Source: Datisca glomerata
Taxonomy: Eukaryota; Streptophyta; Magnoliopsida; Cucurbitales; Datiscaceae
DNA length: 64,000 nucleotides
Reading direction: 5' to 3'
Assembly: GCA_003255025.1 (NCBI GenBank)
Contig: QANY01013831.1
Span: 703,653 to 767,652 of the forward strand
In this document: one piece after another, positions 12,401-24,749 of the stretch
Layout: each line of letters opens with the position of its first letter
Position numbering within the stretch: position 1 is the stretch's first letter
The notes under the pieces: model-generated
The model's database searches: none
Seen by the model: only the letters and a program-made list of their open reading frames with translations
Told to the model about the DNA's origin: nothing
Translations under genes and position numbers: made by a program

Positions 12401-15400
12401 ATGTGTTTTCTTCATGGTAGCTATCAGCAAAAATATAATCAAGTCTTAGGATGACATTAGTTATAGTTTCCACTATTGACATCAACTGTCTTTATATGCA
12501 GTTTTTCATTTTGAGCTCTTTTTCTGAATCTTTCATCATTAATCAAGAGAAAAGGAAAATGGAGCTGATATCTTGCAAATGTGCGAATTCGCTTATTTAC
12601 CGTAGTATATATAATTTTTTTTATAGTTTGTTCGTCAATATTGAAAAGTTTTCCTTTTTCATACTAAAGTAGCCATATTGGTATCTCAAGCATGCGACTG
12701 AGTAGAGACCACTAATGTCTGAACAATGCCTTGAAAATGACTTTTGTCTTCTCTTCACAAGAGTTTTTTTTCCTCCACATACGTAAAGGAAATTGTGATT
12801 GTTCGCCTAAAGGTTGAATTATTGTAATTCTCCAATTCATGGAGGTAGTACTTGGATTGCTTATTACAAGATTCTTCTAAGATACATTTTCATAAAACCT
12901 ACAACCCATTGGGCTTTCATGGTGAATATCAATTTGAATCTATTTCAGTGGCGTTGAGAGGGGTTTCAAGGGGAAGCCTTACCCCAGGTTCGTCAAGATG
13001 GTTCTATCTGCAACACTTACCCAGGACCCAAGCAAGCTTGCTCAGCTTGATCTGCATCACCCCATGCTCTTGACAACTGGGAAGAGGCGTTACAAGCTGC
13101 CAGAAAAGTTAGAATCCTACAAGCTTGTAAGCTATAATCTTGGACCTCTTTTTCTTGGTAAAATTTATCTTATTTTTTCTGGATTTTGGACAGCTTCCCC
13201 TATGTTGATAGTATTTTCTGTTCGGGAAGAATTAAAGAAACACGAAACGGTAGCGAAACTGGGCTCGCTAAATATAAATCTTTTATAATCTGTTTGGAAT
13301 ATTTTGGCTCTTTACTTTTGATAAACTGATGTCTATTAAACCGACCAAAAAAAGAAAAAATAAATTGATGTCTATTGCAGACTTCTATTGCTTTCTCTAA
13401 TAATTCCTAGTTTCAACTTCTTGACAGATATGCGAGTCAAATCTCAAACCCTTGTATCTGGTTGCTCTTCTACAAAGTCTAGGAGGAGATAAATGCATTG
13501 TTTTTACATCATCTGTGGAGTCGACTCATCGGCTATGCACTTTACTGAATTTTTTTGATGACCTTCCAATCAAGATTAAGGAGTATTCAGGTCTTCAACG
13601 TCAATCAGTTAGAAGGTAGTTTCACTCTTATGATGATATAAATGTTGAGGGATATAAATGTACAGTGATTTCTAATAATAAAATAAAAGCAACTAAAATC
13701 CACCCTCTTTTAGCTGCCGCAATTTGTGCTTTGACAACAGAATAACCTTGTTATTGTTGTAAAACTGTATATGGTGGTTTTTTCCCATCAAAATCCATTG
13801 GGATGAGCATTAGTATCAAACAGATCAATCTGTGTGGTTTCCCCCCGTCTGTTCCTATGGCTCCTTTTTGGGTTATTTGGAGGGAGAGAAGCCATAAAAC
13901 TTTTGAAGGCGTAGAAAACTCTTTTTGTAAAGTTTTCTTTTGTTTTTTAGTCTTCTTAGAGAGTGACTTCGTTGTTTATTCCCCATGTTGGTTTCTGAGG
14001 GAAACTGGGTAAACAACTTATGTAGACTGTTGGTTTTTGAGGGAAACTCGGTAAACAACTTATGTAAACTCTTTTAGATCCCGACTTCTAGGCTGTGCTT
14101 ATGCTTTCTTGGGGTTTATTTATATACATATCACTTAATACCAAAAGAATGTACACTTACTCCCTTAAAGACTGTACACTTACTCTTCTAAACTTATGTG
14201 TGACACGTTTGGTTCTCATCTTCGAGCAGATGGTTTCGATTCATATTTATTAGACAATGGTTTTGTACCTATATGGATATTCCTGAATTTTTTTGACTTA
14301 TAAAAAAAAATATTCCTGAAATTTTTTATGTTGCAGCAAGACATTGAAGGCATTCCGGAAAGGGGAGATTCAGGTACTTGTTTGTTCTGATGCAATGACT
14401 CGTGGCATGGATGTTGAAGGGGTGAAAATTGTCATTAATTATGACATGCCTGCATTTGTTAAAACATATGTTCATCGGGCTGGTAGGACTGCAAGAGCAG
14501 GCCAGTCTGGACGTTGCTTCACATTGCTGCGTAAAGACGAGGTATTGCCATTTCTGAGTCTAATGTCAAAGCTAGAGCAGTCCACCACCATGTTAGAATA
14601 ACTATATTGGTGGTACTTTAAGATTATTAAAAATTGGTTCGAAAACACTTCACTCTCGTTGACCTCAAATTCTTCACATAGATTACTGGTTCTTTCATAC
14701 TACTTTTGATGCGAGTCCTTACTCCTGAGTTGGGTCTAAGAGAATAATAAAACAATTTCCATGTATCTTTTGCTAGTCATATACAGATCACGCTATTAGA
14801 CTACTGTTTTCAAGTTTTTCTTCTTATCATCATTTGGTTACTGCATATTTTAAGAATTTCCAACTTTCATATTGTTATGTTCTCTGTTTCAGGTTAAACG
14901 CTTCAAGAAGCTATTAACAAAAGCCGAGAACAGTTCGTGTCGTTTACACTCCTTGCCTTCCACTTCAATCGACGAGCTTCAATCTATTTATAAATCTGGT
15001 AATTTCTTATTTTCCATTTGGTATAAATATCTATTTGGGTAACTTACACCGACACCACTTCTAGTCCCAAACCCTACACGGACCATACCTATAGTTTCAT
15101 TTTATCGACAAATACTTCCGTTCAAACTTTTTTTCCCAAACTACCCTCACAGCATGCGCTTTTTTGTGAGAAAATCATATATTGACATCTCATTACTGTT
15201 TGGCATATTCTCAATTTTAGTTTACGTGCTAGTATAAATTAATGCTTAAGAATATGCATTTTTTTGTAAAAAAAATGAAATTTGTGAAGGTGTTTGGGGA
15301 AAAAAGAAGTTTGTTTGGATTTATTTGTGGATAAAATGAAACTATAGGTGTTGTCCGTGTATGTTAATCGGCTGTGAGACCCATTTAGTTGATTGGTTGG

Positions 15401-15629
15401 ACGGCAAATGGAGTGACAATTAGCAAATATACTGTCTTAAAACCTGGATTTGTTTATTCATCTAAAAATTACTCGGTATGATTCCAATGCTGATACTTGC
15501 TCTATTCATATGACAGCTTTAGAGAAACTAAAGGAGAATGTTGAACTAGAAACTTCGATGAAGCGTAAAGCTGGATTCAAGTTGTCTAGATCTGACACAG
15601 GAAATCAAACAAATCGTTCGAAGAGTTAG
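9471..15629 (+). CDS. RH1: DEAD-box ATP-dependent RNA helicase, RH1-like (DDX51/Dbp6 family), 9 exons
   Basis: This is an ATP-dependent RNA helicase, expected in the nucleus/nucleolus; the yeast and human relatives Dbp6/DDX51 act in large ribosomal subunit assembly. I read the exons as 9471-9583, 10010-10244, 11210-11464, 12228-12382, 12949-13126, 13428-13615, 14337-14541, 14893-14998 and 15517-15629. All introns are GT-AG, phases agree, and the product is 515 residues. Motifs in order: Q-motif glutamine Q55, motif I PTGSGKT (77-83), Ia PTRDLA (109-114), TPGR (179-182), motif II DETD in place of DEAD (204-207), SAT (273-275), TRGMD (396-400) and HRAGRTAR (421-428). The start is set by the MGEQK...PWMRSP N-terminus, which resembles Arabidopsis RH1. 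Length and the DETD variant also fit that protein as I recall it. No frameshift or stop was found. The C-terminal tail is short, basic and poorly conserved. Confidence 0.93.
13986..14071 (+). repeat. Two-copy 43-bp tandem repeat in helicase intron 6
   Basis: The unit beginning TTGGTTTCTGAGGGAAACT and containing GGTAAACAACTTATGTA occurs twice head-to-tail with a few changes. It lies within intron 6 (13616-14336) with no sign of function. Confidence 0.7.
15077..15360. mobile_element. MITE-like insertion in helicase intron 8
   Basis: ACACGGACCATACCTATAG followed by TTTCATTTTATCGACAAAT (about 15076-15114) is inverted at 15312-15360 (ATTTATTTGTGGATAAAATG, then AAACTATAGGTGTTGTCCGTGT). The arms match over about 45 bp with few mismatches and enclose about 200 bp of non-coding DNA. 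This fits a small non-autonomous DNA transposon within the intron 14999-15516. No target duplication was identified. Confidence 0.6.
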
Positions 15630-15858
15630 TTTCCGAATGACAGTCCAATTTTGCAGTGTAGAATGCAAGTTCAAAAACCATCTAAAATCCAATCCTCTGA
15701 AGAGGAAGACACTTATGCTTTCGGTTTCTGTTTAGGGTTGTCCATGGTGTTAGCTATTTATTTTGAAGATATACAACTTTCTGGGCGTAAAGCGTATAAC
15801 AATTGTTTGCTTCTTACAAAAAAAAAAATACTTTGAAATGACCTCTTAATTATATAAG

Positions 15859-15981
15859 GCGGATAAAGATTTGCGATCGTCTTTGAGAAAATATATGGAG
15901 TTAACGCTACCAGAAGCTGAGATAGAAGTTGACGATGACGACGATGACGAACTTCTTGGAAAAACATCTTTTTCTTCTTAA
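15859..15981 (+). other. Acidic 40-codon open stretch downstream of the helicase
   Basis: After an AG at 15857-15858, an open frame reads ADKDLRSSLRKYMELTLPEA, then an acidic run with six consecutive Asp, then ELLGKTSFSS and a stop (15979-15981). Separately, the helicase frame stays open for dozens of codons past its stop and includes an SSEEED stretch (about 15690). It could be an alternative 3' exon, a neighbouring gene remnant or chance. No ATG or convincing donor links it to the helicase. Confidence 0.25.
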
Positions 15982-18900
15982 CTAATGGTGTCCAATGCAT
16001 TCACAGTTGTTTGTCTCATAACACTGATCAACTGTGGTGGTGCTACCTCTGTTACAAACCTTGCCATGCGAGAACTTGCCATTTTTGTTTTCTGTTCTTC
16101 TAGAGGGAAGTTTTAATTGGGTATTGTGTTTGTACAAGTAAATTTTATTTATTTAAGTTCTTTTTTTTGTGGATGAGCTTGAAGATAAGTTATGATTGAA
16201 TTTATAAGGGTATGAGGATATTGGAGTGGGTATTGTTATTTTATTACTTCAAAACAAAACAAAAAAGACATTTTATAGTATTCTTAATCGATTTAATTAT
16301 TTTTAATATTTCCCCTTATGTTAATTTTAATGTTTCTTGTTGTATCAAATGAGTACGGATCTTGAATAAAAAAAGAGGTTTTAGGAGTAACTAAATCATA
16401 TATGAGTTGAAATCTACTGAAAATTGATGTAAGGGCTACATTAGAATAAAGTGAACAATATAAAGACTAAATTAATAATAATAATGACCAAGAACTGAAA
16501 TTAAGTGAAAGAACTAAAAGTGTAATCGTTGATGTAGTAATTTTTAACTGGGTCGAGAAAATGATTGAGTTGTCACGAATGGTTTAACTACATTACAAGA
16601 AAGTGAGAAGAATAAAATTAAAAATAGAGTTAAGTAAATGATTGTTATTTTATTTTATTATTATAAAAATGATCAATTTTCATAATTTTGAAATTGAATC
16701 ACTGGTGGTTCATGGATCAAAAATATATTTTACCCTCTAAATTACAATTTATATATATGGTTTAAGTTATAAATTTTTATAAAAAATCGAGACTGAACAT
16801 ATTATGACTCAAATACATAATCTTATGGTTTAGATACAAGGATTTAATCATTATGTTAATTCATTTTATCGTCACTTAATTATGTTTTCTTATCAAAATT
16901 ACAAATTCTACAAACACTAAACATACTATGTCTGAATGTCACGATCTTATAATTATTTAACTTCTATCTCAACCACCTTATTATATCTTAATTATGATAA
17001 TTACAAACATTTTTGTAATTATGATTATTAGGGGATATCCCAGTCTATGATGCTTCCAAGAAATTTCCAGGAGATGGCTTTTGGAGCTCATCTGAAGTGC
17101 TTTTTGTTGGGATCAGTAACTTCCAAATTTCCACTTTCCATCATTAAGACCAGTCTTTTGGATGCCACGTTTCAAGCTAATCTTAGCTGATTTGGACAAT
17201 ACCATAATGAAAAAAAATTTAAAAATTAAAATTAGATGCTGAATTAACTGGGATGTTGAATGGACAATCTGAATTATCACAGTTAGTTAAACTCTCATAC
17301 TGAGTATGTTAGAGATTGTGAGTTCAAGTCATGTTTTTCAATTCTTCTTAGAAATTATAACGTAAATTTGACAAAAAATGATGTTGGGTGTAAATTTATA
17401 ATCTAGCAAGAAACACTTCTCATATCATCCATGTGGTTTCAGTTTTTGGTCTACAAACTCAAAAGAAATTTTTTTGTTAATGGCGTATTGATTGAAGTTC
17501 TACGATACTTGATTCTCTCATTTACATGGAGCGTTTGTGTTTCATCCTTTGAGTTCAAGGAGAAAAGTTTTATCAAAGTGGCTTTTGAATTCTCAATTAT
17601 GTTAATCGTTCTGAAGAGGAATCTTCCTATGTTGTCTCTATTACTCTCCATCGTTAAGCGTCAAAACCTTACAACTATTTATGTTGTTCATAAACTAACT
17701 AGATGTTTATAATTAACGGTTGAGTATGTTTTGGTTGTTTAAGTCTTTTTCACGACATACGAATCAAATTTTATGCCTTAACACAATGTAACAATGTCTG
17801 ATTGTGACAGTTAAATTTATTCGAGAAATAAGTGAAAATTAGATTTATAAAAACTAAATTAAGAATCAAAATAAATTCGAGGACGCAAAAGTGCATTTTG
17901 ACCATAATTATAAGAAATATCATTTTTTTATTCTACAACTTGATTACCTCTGTGAACATCATTTTCTCAACCTACAAATTTCCACATGGGGGTAATATTT
18001 TCCAGCCAAAGATGCCAAAATGTGATAGTGATAGATCAAGCAAGTCTGCAGGGCAGAAAAAGAATAGATCTGGCCTACTCAAAATGAAAAAGCAACATTA
18101 TAGTTTTATTATTTTTTTTTATTCTCAAATTTTTTTTATAAAGGTCTCTACTAATTTACATGCATCTCCACTAATTTTATAAAACTCATACCTTCTTTAA
18201 TTTATCTACTCGAGCTAGAGATTTTTTTTTGCTAGTTTTAACACCAAGCTAGAACATGACCCTAAGAAAATAATTGTATCTAAGAGGATTTGACCTAAGA
18301 CGTGGAAATGAGAATTTGTACGTAGCTGACGTTGTTAGTATCTCATCTGCTTATTCTATCTCGTCAGTTTAAATTTAAGAAAAATTCCATCATGGATGAT
18401 CCTTCCTACTATTGCCGGACAAAGTTTTAGTGTTGTTGGAGTTGATACACTTTCACATATATATGATATAACTTCTTTATCGTTCTTTGTGAAAGACAAA
18501 AGACCCTTGAAGATCTTGGTCATTTGATTTGATGTTAAATATGCTCCAATAAAAAAAATAAACTTTTATATTTAGCTTTTTATTTGATATGAGTCATCTA
18601 CATCTCATAAGTCGACTTCGATATTCATAACTGCCCTCCACAGTTTTATAGAGAAATCCATTCGTAAATAATTACACGTATAAAAATGCCATGATATATA
18701 ATTGAAAATGATTATCTTCTTTTTTCTTTTTTCTTTTCTAAAAATTGACCAGAGGCGAAGATTACCCATGTTTAAGTACACATATGCCGTATAAACAAGG
18801 GCATACAATTGATTAGTAAGAAACGAATAAGTTCAAAAAGTGGAAATTTCAGTCTTGTAGGGTTAGTCTTGGAAAACCTTTATTTTATTTTCGATGATAT

Positions 18901-19900
18901 GCCTAGTGATTTAGCATGTGGCTTAAAGATAATCCTACACATTCAAAAAACCCGACACACCTTGTCGAGGTTGGAAACTCAATTAGCCCGAGACATGTGA
19001 TCGGATTTGTTTCTGAATTCAAATGATGCATAAATATGAATGATTGAGAGCATAATTTCAAGCAATTTTTTAGAAGAAGAAAAGTGGGAGAAGTAGTAAT
19101 CTTTCAGGAGGACATGGATTGAAGCTAACCCTAATTTGAAATTGACAAGAGAGACATATATTATCAATGTGACTTTGAAAGATCAAATGGGTCCAAAATG
19201 TGCATTTAATTCATAAAGCAAGACATGCATGAATTTTCTCCCTTCCTACTTTTCCTATCTGATGTCATAACATGGCCAAATTGCCGCCCTCTTCTTGTTT
19301 CCATTTGAAAAAAAAATATTCTTACTCCTTGCCTATCTAATTCATAGTTTTTGTTCTAATGAATAAGAAAAATGTTAAGGTCATTCGCATTGGACAAACA
19401 TGAAGTATCACAGAGTAGTCTGTTTATTGACGACTGTGAGTTGACAGTCGTGATTATTTTTATAAAATTATTATTCATAAGAATATTAAGTTTCTATATA
19501 TATCACAGACTCACCAATATTATTATAATTTAGTTTCTATATAGTTCAAATTTAATCAATGTAATATGGGTCCTAAGGATTCTTAAACTTTTTATAATTT
19601 AAGGCACTTGTTTCTACATTTTTAATTCCAAGTAGAGAAAAAACTTGCGAGAAATTCACCTTAATTGAAATTCATAATAGTATTATTAAACTAATACAAA
19701 TTTACCTTAAAAACAACTTGAGTTTTTAGAATTAGAGATAATTTAACATTTGAATGATTTAATAAATCAACATATGAATTATTAACACATTATTAGATTA
19801 ATTAAAATTTAGTTTATAACTTAGTCAATATACAACTATTTGCAATGATAGAACCACAAGTCCGTGGCATTATTGTCAATCTACTGAAAAATTAGGATTA
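15982..19900. other. Intergenic region, AT-rich
   Basis: About 3.9 kb without a supported gene. Several 60-116-codon open frames (17431-17712, 17832-18182, 18809-19000) have composition typical of random AT-rich DNA and no recognisable motif. Confidence 0.4.
17028..17147 (+). pseudogene. Possible orphan exon remnant
   Basis: After an ATTATTAG acceptor-like sequence, a balanced-composition frame reads LGDIPVYDASKKFPGDGFWS and continues about 19 codons to a TAA. It stands out from the AT-rich surroundings by codon composition, but I do not recognise the family and find no neighbouring exon. It may be a captured or decayed gene fragment. Confidence 0.2.
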
Positions 19901-19928
19901 TGCTAGCTAGCTAAATATACAAAAACTC

Positions 19929-19940
19929 TATATATATAGA
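19929..19940 (+). promoter_or_regulatory. TATA box upstream of small ORF
   Basis: TATATATATAGA lies about 100 bases upstream of the ATG at 20035, a normal distance for a plant core promoter plus short leader. Confidence 0.35.
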
Positions 19941-20034
19941 ATAAAAGGTCACTCAAATAGCTAACTATAAGCTTCTTTCTTTACTCTTAACTGCAAAGTT
20001 TAGCTTGTTCTCTTAGTAATACATCTAAACTAAA

Positions 20035-20319
20035 ATGGCTAACACTCCAAAAGCTCTAGCAGCCATTATCATCAACACTCAAACAGCTTCAAGAACACCA
20101 TTGACTCCCTTCTCTACGATTGCACCGGCTCGCTTTCGTGCAATTTCTCGATGCCAAACCAAAACAACATTGGAGACAATCTATGAAGAAGACAATGGAG
20201 ATGATTACAGTGAGACTACAATTCAGGCATCATTCTTGCCAAAACAGTCAACATGTTTCATGGAAGTTGGAAGAGCCTATATCATATTACAAAATGCAAG
20301 TGTGAATTGGGAATTATGA
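20035..20319 (+). CDS. Hypothetical small protein, 94 aa
   Basis: ATG in an AAAATGGCT context, good for plants, opens a 94-codon frame starting MANTPKALAAIIINTQTASR. The N-terminal 50 residues are rich in Thr, Ala and Ser with few acidic residues, reminiscent of an organelle-targeting peptide. An acidic stretch LETIYEEDNGDDY follows. There is no transmembrane segment and no known domain. A TATA box at about 19930 supports a transcript. It could also be a first exon or a decayed gene. I do not recognise the family. Confidence 0.35.
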   Translation: MANTPKALAAIIINTQTASRTPLTPFSTIAPARFRAISRCQTKTTLETIYEEDNGDDYSETTIQASFLPKQSTCFMEVGRAYIILQNASVNWEL

Positions 20320-20879
20320 TTAATTTTTTACTCTATAATCTGTTGTTAATCTTTAGTGTTTAATTATCGCCATCTATTTAGAGTGTTTTTTTCCCGATAG
20401 AATGTGTTATACATTTACAATTTTAAAATAATTAAATGACAATTTCAGTAGTAATTTATACATTTTTATGCATTTCTCTAACACTTTTACGGTATGTGCT
20501 TATTAGAAGTGCCTTTGTAACTAACAAATTTGATTATTATCTTTTGACAAAAAAGAAAAGTTATTATCAACTTGGTGAAGTTACTTTGTACAAGACGATA
20601 GCTAGAAGAGAGTCATGCTAATTTAATTTAGTACTGTTCTCTTGTATTCTTTACTCGATAATCTACAATCTTCTATCTCTTAATTCCATGATTAATTTCA
20701 TTGTGCTAAGTTTGAATCTCGGAAAGGAAAAAAATGAGATTAATTGATATTTACATCACTGTGGAGCACGAAATAATTTTCTATAATAACTCAAGTATAT
20801 TGTTGGCCCGTTTCACCCATAGATTAAGCTTTTGAGTTGGAGGTTTTGACCAATTATAATTCTTTAAACGATATCAAAG

Positions 20880-21106
20880 ACGGCATGATATTTCTCTGCG
20901 AGATACGTTTGGCGACAGATTGACTGTCATCGGGGAGGAATTGCCGCTACGACACACGACTTTTGTCACCAAAATCGTTCGCGGCGAAATTTTGGATACG
21001 AACTTGGCGATGAACATTAATTACGTCGCCGCTAAAACTTTACTGATGAATTTGTAGGGTTTTAGCAAAAAATATTTGTTGTCTAAAAGTCATGTTTCTT
21101 GTAGTG
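20880..21106 (-). mobile_element. CACTA transposon terminal fragment
   Basis: The segment ends TTTCTTGTAGTG at 21106, the reverse complement of CACTACAAGAAA, the classic CACTA-superfamily terminus. Internal to it is a GC-richer subterminal zone with CGAC/GTCG motifs (for example GGCGACAGATTGACTGTCATC). No matching left terminus was found, so the element is truncated. It is related in composition to the fragment in viral copy B ending at 32001. Confidence 0.65.
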
Positions 21107-21957
21107 ATAACCATCACAATCAACCCCCTCTTAAATAAGTTATATGTAAAATAGCTTATCAGAATGAAAGAATTGTTTTTTATTTTTTAAGTATAACATA
21201 ACTTATAACAGGAGAAAATAAATGCTATCATCAATTATTCATAACAGGTTAGAAATTTTATGATATCTTGCACTAATATAACAGAACATGGAAATGCTAC
21301 GACAGATGCGCGCAAAAAAGAATGGCGAAAACAATATGGAAAGCGCGAGATTTTTAGTGGTACGAACTAGTTTAGTGTTTACCTTAACGTTATGTATAAT
21401 ATTTTACAGCGTTTTTAGTTTGCTTGAAACAACGTTTTGTTCTATTGCTAACTCATTTTTATCACAATACTAATTAGACAATAATAAAGAATGAGGTGAT
21501 AACTCAAACTCTCAAAACCATGGAAACAACATGAAGGGCTAAATAGTTGTTTTAATAAATAACTAAAAAGTACTACAAATAAGATGTTAGTACGATAAGA
21601 ATTACCCTTAATGCTATCTAATTGTTTAACTATTATATATAGACAATTTCAACAAACAAGTTCCCTGTCATATAACAATATTCACAAATTAAGCCATTCA
21701 TAGAGCTAACTTGTTGTTGCAGTTACTAAATAAGGACCCTTAAATTTTTAAGGGTCCTAAAGCGAACATAATTTTACTATTTTTAGTCAAACAAATTCCT
21801 CAAATTCATGTTTTTTGGCCTAGATTTACTGCAAAATCCATCTGTACTTAGACCTTTTCGACAACATGCTTACGTGGCATCATCTCCACCAGTTATTCTT
21901 CAACCATGGGCCCCACTTCCAGCCTTTTTCATTACATTTTTCTGTTGAAATTTCTTG

Positions 21958-21969
21958 TATATATAAGAT
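21958..21969 (+). promoter_or_regulatory. TATA box upstream of small membrane-protein ORF
   Basis: TATATATAAGAT sits about 130 bases upstream of the ATG at 22093. AAC/AGC-rich leader sequence follows. Confidence 0.4.
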
Positions 21970-22092
21970 GGAATTCACCAATCATAATTCCCCAAATTAC
22001 AATACTCAATAACTTGAGCAGCCAAACAGAGCCTTAAAAAGTTTGATGATATTTCCAAAGCTTTGCCTAGCTAGAGAGAGAAGGCATTGAAG

Positions 22093-22317
22093 ATGGTGAA
22101 GGAGATGAAGTATATGCAGAGATGGGGTGAGGTAGCTCCAACCCTTTTGATGTCACAAAAGAAAAGTTCAAGTTGCCCAAAATTGGATACAATTTTAGAA
22201 GAAGGGTCTAATTCTGAAAACTTTGAGGTTTTGCCAAAGAGGGTTTTGCTTATTCTTCCTGCTCTTCTTTCTTTTGTTTCTTATCTTTTGCTTTGTAGAC
22301 AGAGTTATGTAGTTTGA
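22093..22317 (+). CDS. Small single-span membrane protein, 74 aa, uncharacterised
   Basis: The ATG at 22093 (AAGATGGTG context) opens a 74-codon frame. A charged N-terminus (MVKEMKYMQRWGEVAP) is followed by a Ser/Lys stretch with one Cys. An acidic LDTILEEGSNSENFEVLPKR segment leads directly into a hydrophobic helix of about 18 residues near the C-terminus (VLLILPALLSFVSYLLL), ending CRQSYVV. This reads as a tail-anchored or single-span peptide. The upstream TATA box and leader look genuine. The architecture resembles small uncharacterised plant proteins I have seen, but I cannot assign a function. Confidence 0.55.
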   Translation: MVKEMKYMQRWGEVAPTLLMSQKKSSSCPKLDTILEEGSNSENFEVLPKRVLLILPALLSFVSYLLLCRQSYVV

Positions 22318-22680
22318 TTGTCATTTGTATACAAAACTATGACTCAAGTGATGATATTTTAGAGATTAACTTTTGCTTTATAGACCCCCCCCTCTCTCTA
22401 GAATGGTTTATTAAAATCAAGGACAATTCTTCGGTTCCGAGGAAAACCCACATACCATGTCGGGTTCAGGTAATCAACATATTTGGGGTACGTTGGAAGT
22501 ACCTCATTTCAGCTAAGAATGTGAAAAAAACGACCAAGCCGAAAATGGTCAAATTCTTGCATTAAAAAAATAGAACTTTCAATTTGGTCAAAAAAATTTC
22601 TATATTTTGAACCAAAATGGACCGGCCAACCGTTTATTCTCACCAAATATGTATGTGTGTGTATGTGTATATATATATTG

Positions 22681-23450
22681 ACGGTGGACAAAAAGATGCG
22701 GAATCAAATATAATTTAAAGCAATTAGAAAAGGGGTATTAAGATGTAAGACTAGAACACAAAAATAGTAAATCTGTATTAAGGTGTAAGATTAAAAACTT
22801 ATACAAACAGTATTTATTGACAATAATTAAATATTGCTCCCGCTCACTATTTAACGTTGAAGAAAAAGAAGAAGAAAGATTTATAGAAGAGGGAGGAAAA
22901 AAACTTTGTTCTAAAAAATTAGTTTTGCTCTCAAATAGTTAAGAGTTAAAAATGAGTTCTGAGAAACAAATGAGAGAGAGCTATTTATAATCAAGGAAAG
23001 TGGAGTTCACGGGGAACTCATCACTGACCTGAACTATTCTATTCTACAAAAGTAAAAAATATTTTTTACATTTCTACTTTTGTTTACTTTTGACTAAAAA
23101 TAGTAAAAAACATAAATAATTGCCTAATTATTTGACAACTAGTACAATTATTACAGAAAATGAAAAATTATAAAGATTCCTCGATAATTGTAATCTTGGA
23201 TTCTTGTGTCTTCATCACTGTGTCTTGAAAAAAGTCATTGTGACCATTGTCGTTATTCTTTGATAATTGCTATCTTAGAGTTTAGTGTCTTCATTACTGT
23301 TATCTTGAAAGCCATTGTGACTTTTGCAGAGTCATTATTACTATTAATAATTGATTGTTGGGTATCATTATAATCGTTGCATTGGAGGACTATTATGATA
23401 TATCTTCAAGATTACTTGATTCTTTGATTTTGATTATTTCAAACATTGGC
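22681..23450 (-). promoter_or_regulatory. Copy A 3' non-coding region with viral promoter
   Basis: On the minus strand this contains TATAAATAG (22989-22981), a downstream CT-rich leader, and TAAATAGTGAGCGGGAGC. It is homologous to 30600-30890 in B and 47160-47400 in C. It stops at TTCCGCA just before where the tRNA primer site would begin. In caulimovirids this region drives the pregenomic RNA. Confidence 0.7.
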
Positions 23451-23619
23451 ATTTTACCAAAGGTGAATTATTTCTCTTTATTTATAATCACTGGGAGTGA
23501 TGACGTCAAATAGTTCCTACAATTGTTAAAGGGTGATTTTTCTAGATGATTGGCCTTTTTAGATTTTTTATTTGATTGTGAGACTTGACTCTTCGGATGA
23601 TCCAGAGTAAGAATCGTCA

Positions 23620-24749
23620 TTGTCTTTCAAAATGAGATGTACTTTGTTTTAGATTAATTTTTTCTCTAATTCAGACTTTGGCTTTGTGACTTTTGATTTA
23701 CCCTTTGAAGATGGTTTGGATAAATTTAGACTGGATAGTTTGATTTGTGGAGCTAGGTAAATGGGCTCATTAATCTTTAATGGAGTTTGGATAAAAGGAT
23801 TTGCTAATCTCATAATGTGATGGACACTTGCAAATTCGTAATTGATGGATGCAATAATTTTCTGGATATTCAACTTATCCCACCATTTAACATAATACTC
23901 TCTGGTAAGGATTTCATTTTCAACTGAGTACTGCCATTTCAAAATCTAATATATTTTGTATTTTATTGGAAAATAAAATATTTGGAGAAATGAGATCTCA
24001 ATTGGTGAGGGCTTGTAAACCTTTAAAAATAAATTAAAATATTATTGTAAATCAATTGGATAAAGTTCTAAGGTAAGACCAAGAATGGACCACCATTTTA
24101 AGAATCAATTTGGAAAATCGAGTTTGAAATTGTTATCAAAATTTAAAAATCAAAAGTGAGAAAAATCATTATTTTGATGCAAGAAAGTCCTGTGTCATGC
24201 ATCAATATAGTCAAAATAATTATATTATCTTTTATTTAAAAGTATTTTGGAACTTGAAGGATGGATTCTCCAATCCTCCATAGTTATGATTCTGAGGATA
24301 GAGAAAGAATGGTAAATGATTCTTTCCTCAGAATTTCTGATTGAGCTAATTTTTATGGATCTTGTTTTTAAGAGAATGTTTCTGTAGAAACTGAGATTTT
24401 TGCTATTGTGTCCAGAGACATAATGGGATTTAGGAATGAAATGAGTTTTGGCAATTTGAGCAGGACCATTTAGATGAGTAAATTGAGGCTCAATATGAAA
24501 GAGATTTTCGCTGGATATTTTTCTGAAATATTAGGATGGTTTTTTGTATTTCGTGATTGGTTGATTGAATGATTGGGCATTAAAATGTTGAGTAATTGGG
24601 TCAAAGGGGTTGATCGGGGTTGATTGGTGATTGGGTCTGAGGGACCCAAGTGTTGTTGATTGAGCTTAGTTAGGAGTAGAAGACTCCTCTTTGATTTGGG
24701 CCTTAAGGGTCAATTGTTGAGCTGAAGACTCTTATATTATCGAACCATT
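23620..24749 (-). pseudogene. Copy A C-terminal polyprotein domain (unknown function), broken
   Basis: Homologous to 37300-38658 in B and 45481-46775 in C. Recognisable pieces: a Gln/Ser/Thr-rich start just after AlkB; a central region with aromatic residues; REYYVKWWDKLNIQKIIASI near 23890; and a Lys/Ser/Pro-rich tail (about 23650-23790). Stops and shifts interrupt it. The position at the end of the genome invites comparison with caulimovirid transactivator/inclusion-body proteins, but I see no diagnostic motif. Confidence 0.6.

Noticed and set aside
17431..18182. Open frames of 93 and 116 codons between helicase and the small genes
   Set aside because: They have random AT-rich composition (Phe/Ile/Lys/Asn), no motif and no conserved feature. 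Overlapping frames on the other strand are equally open.
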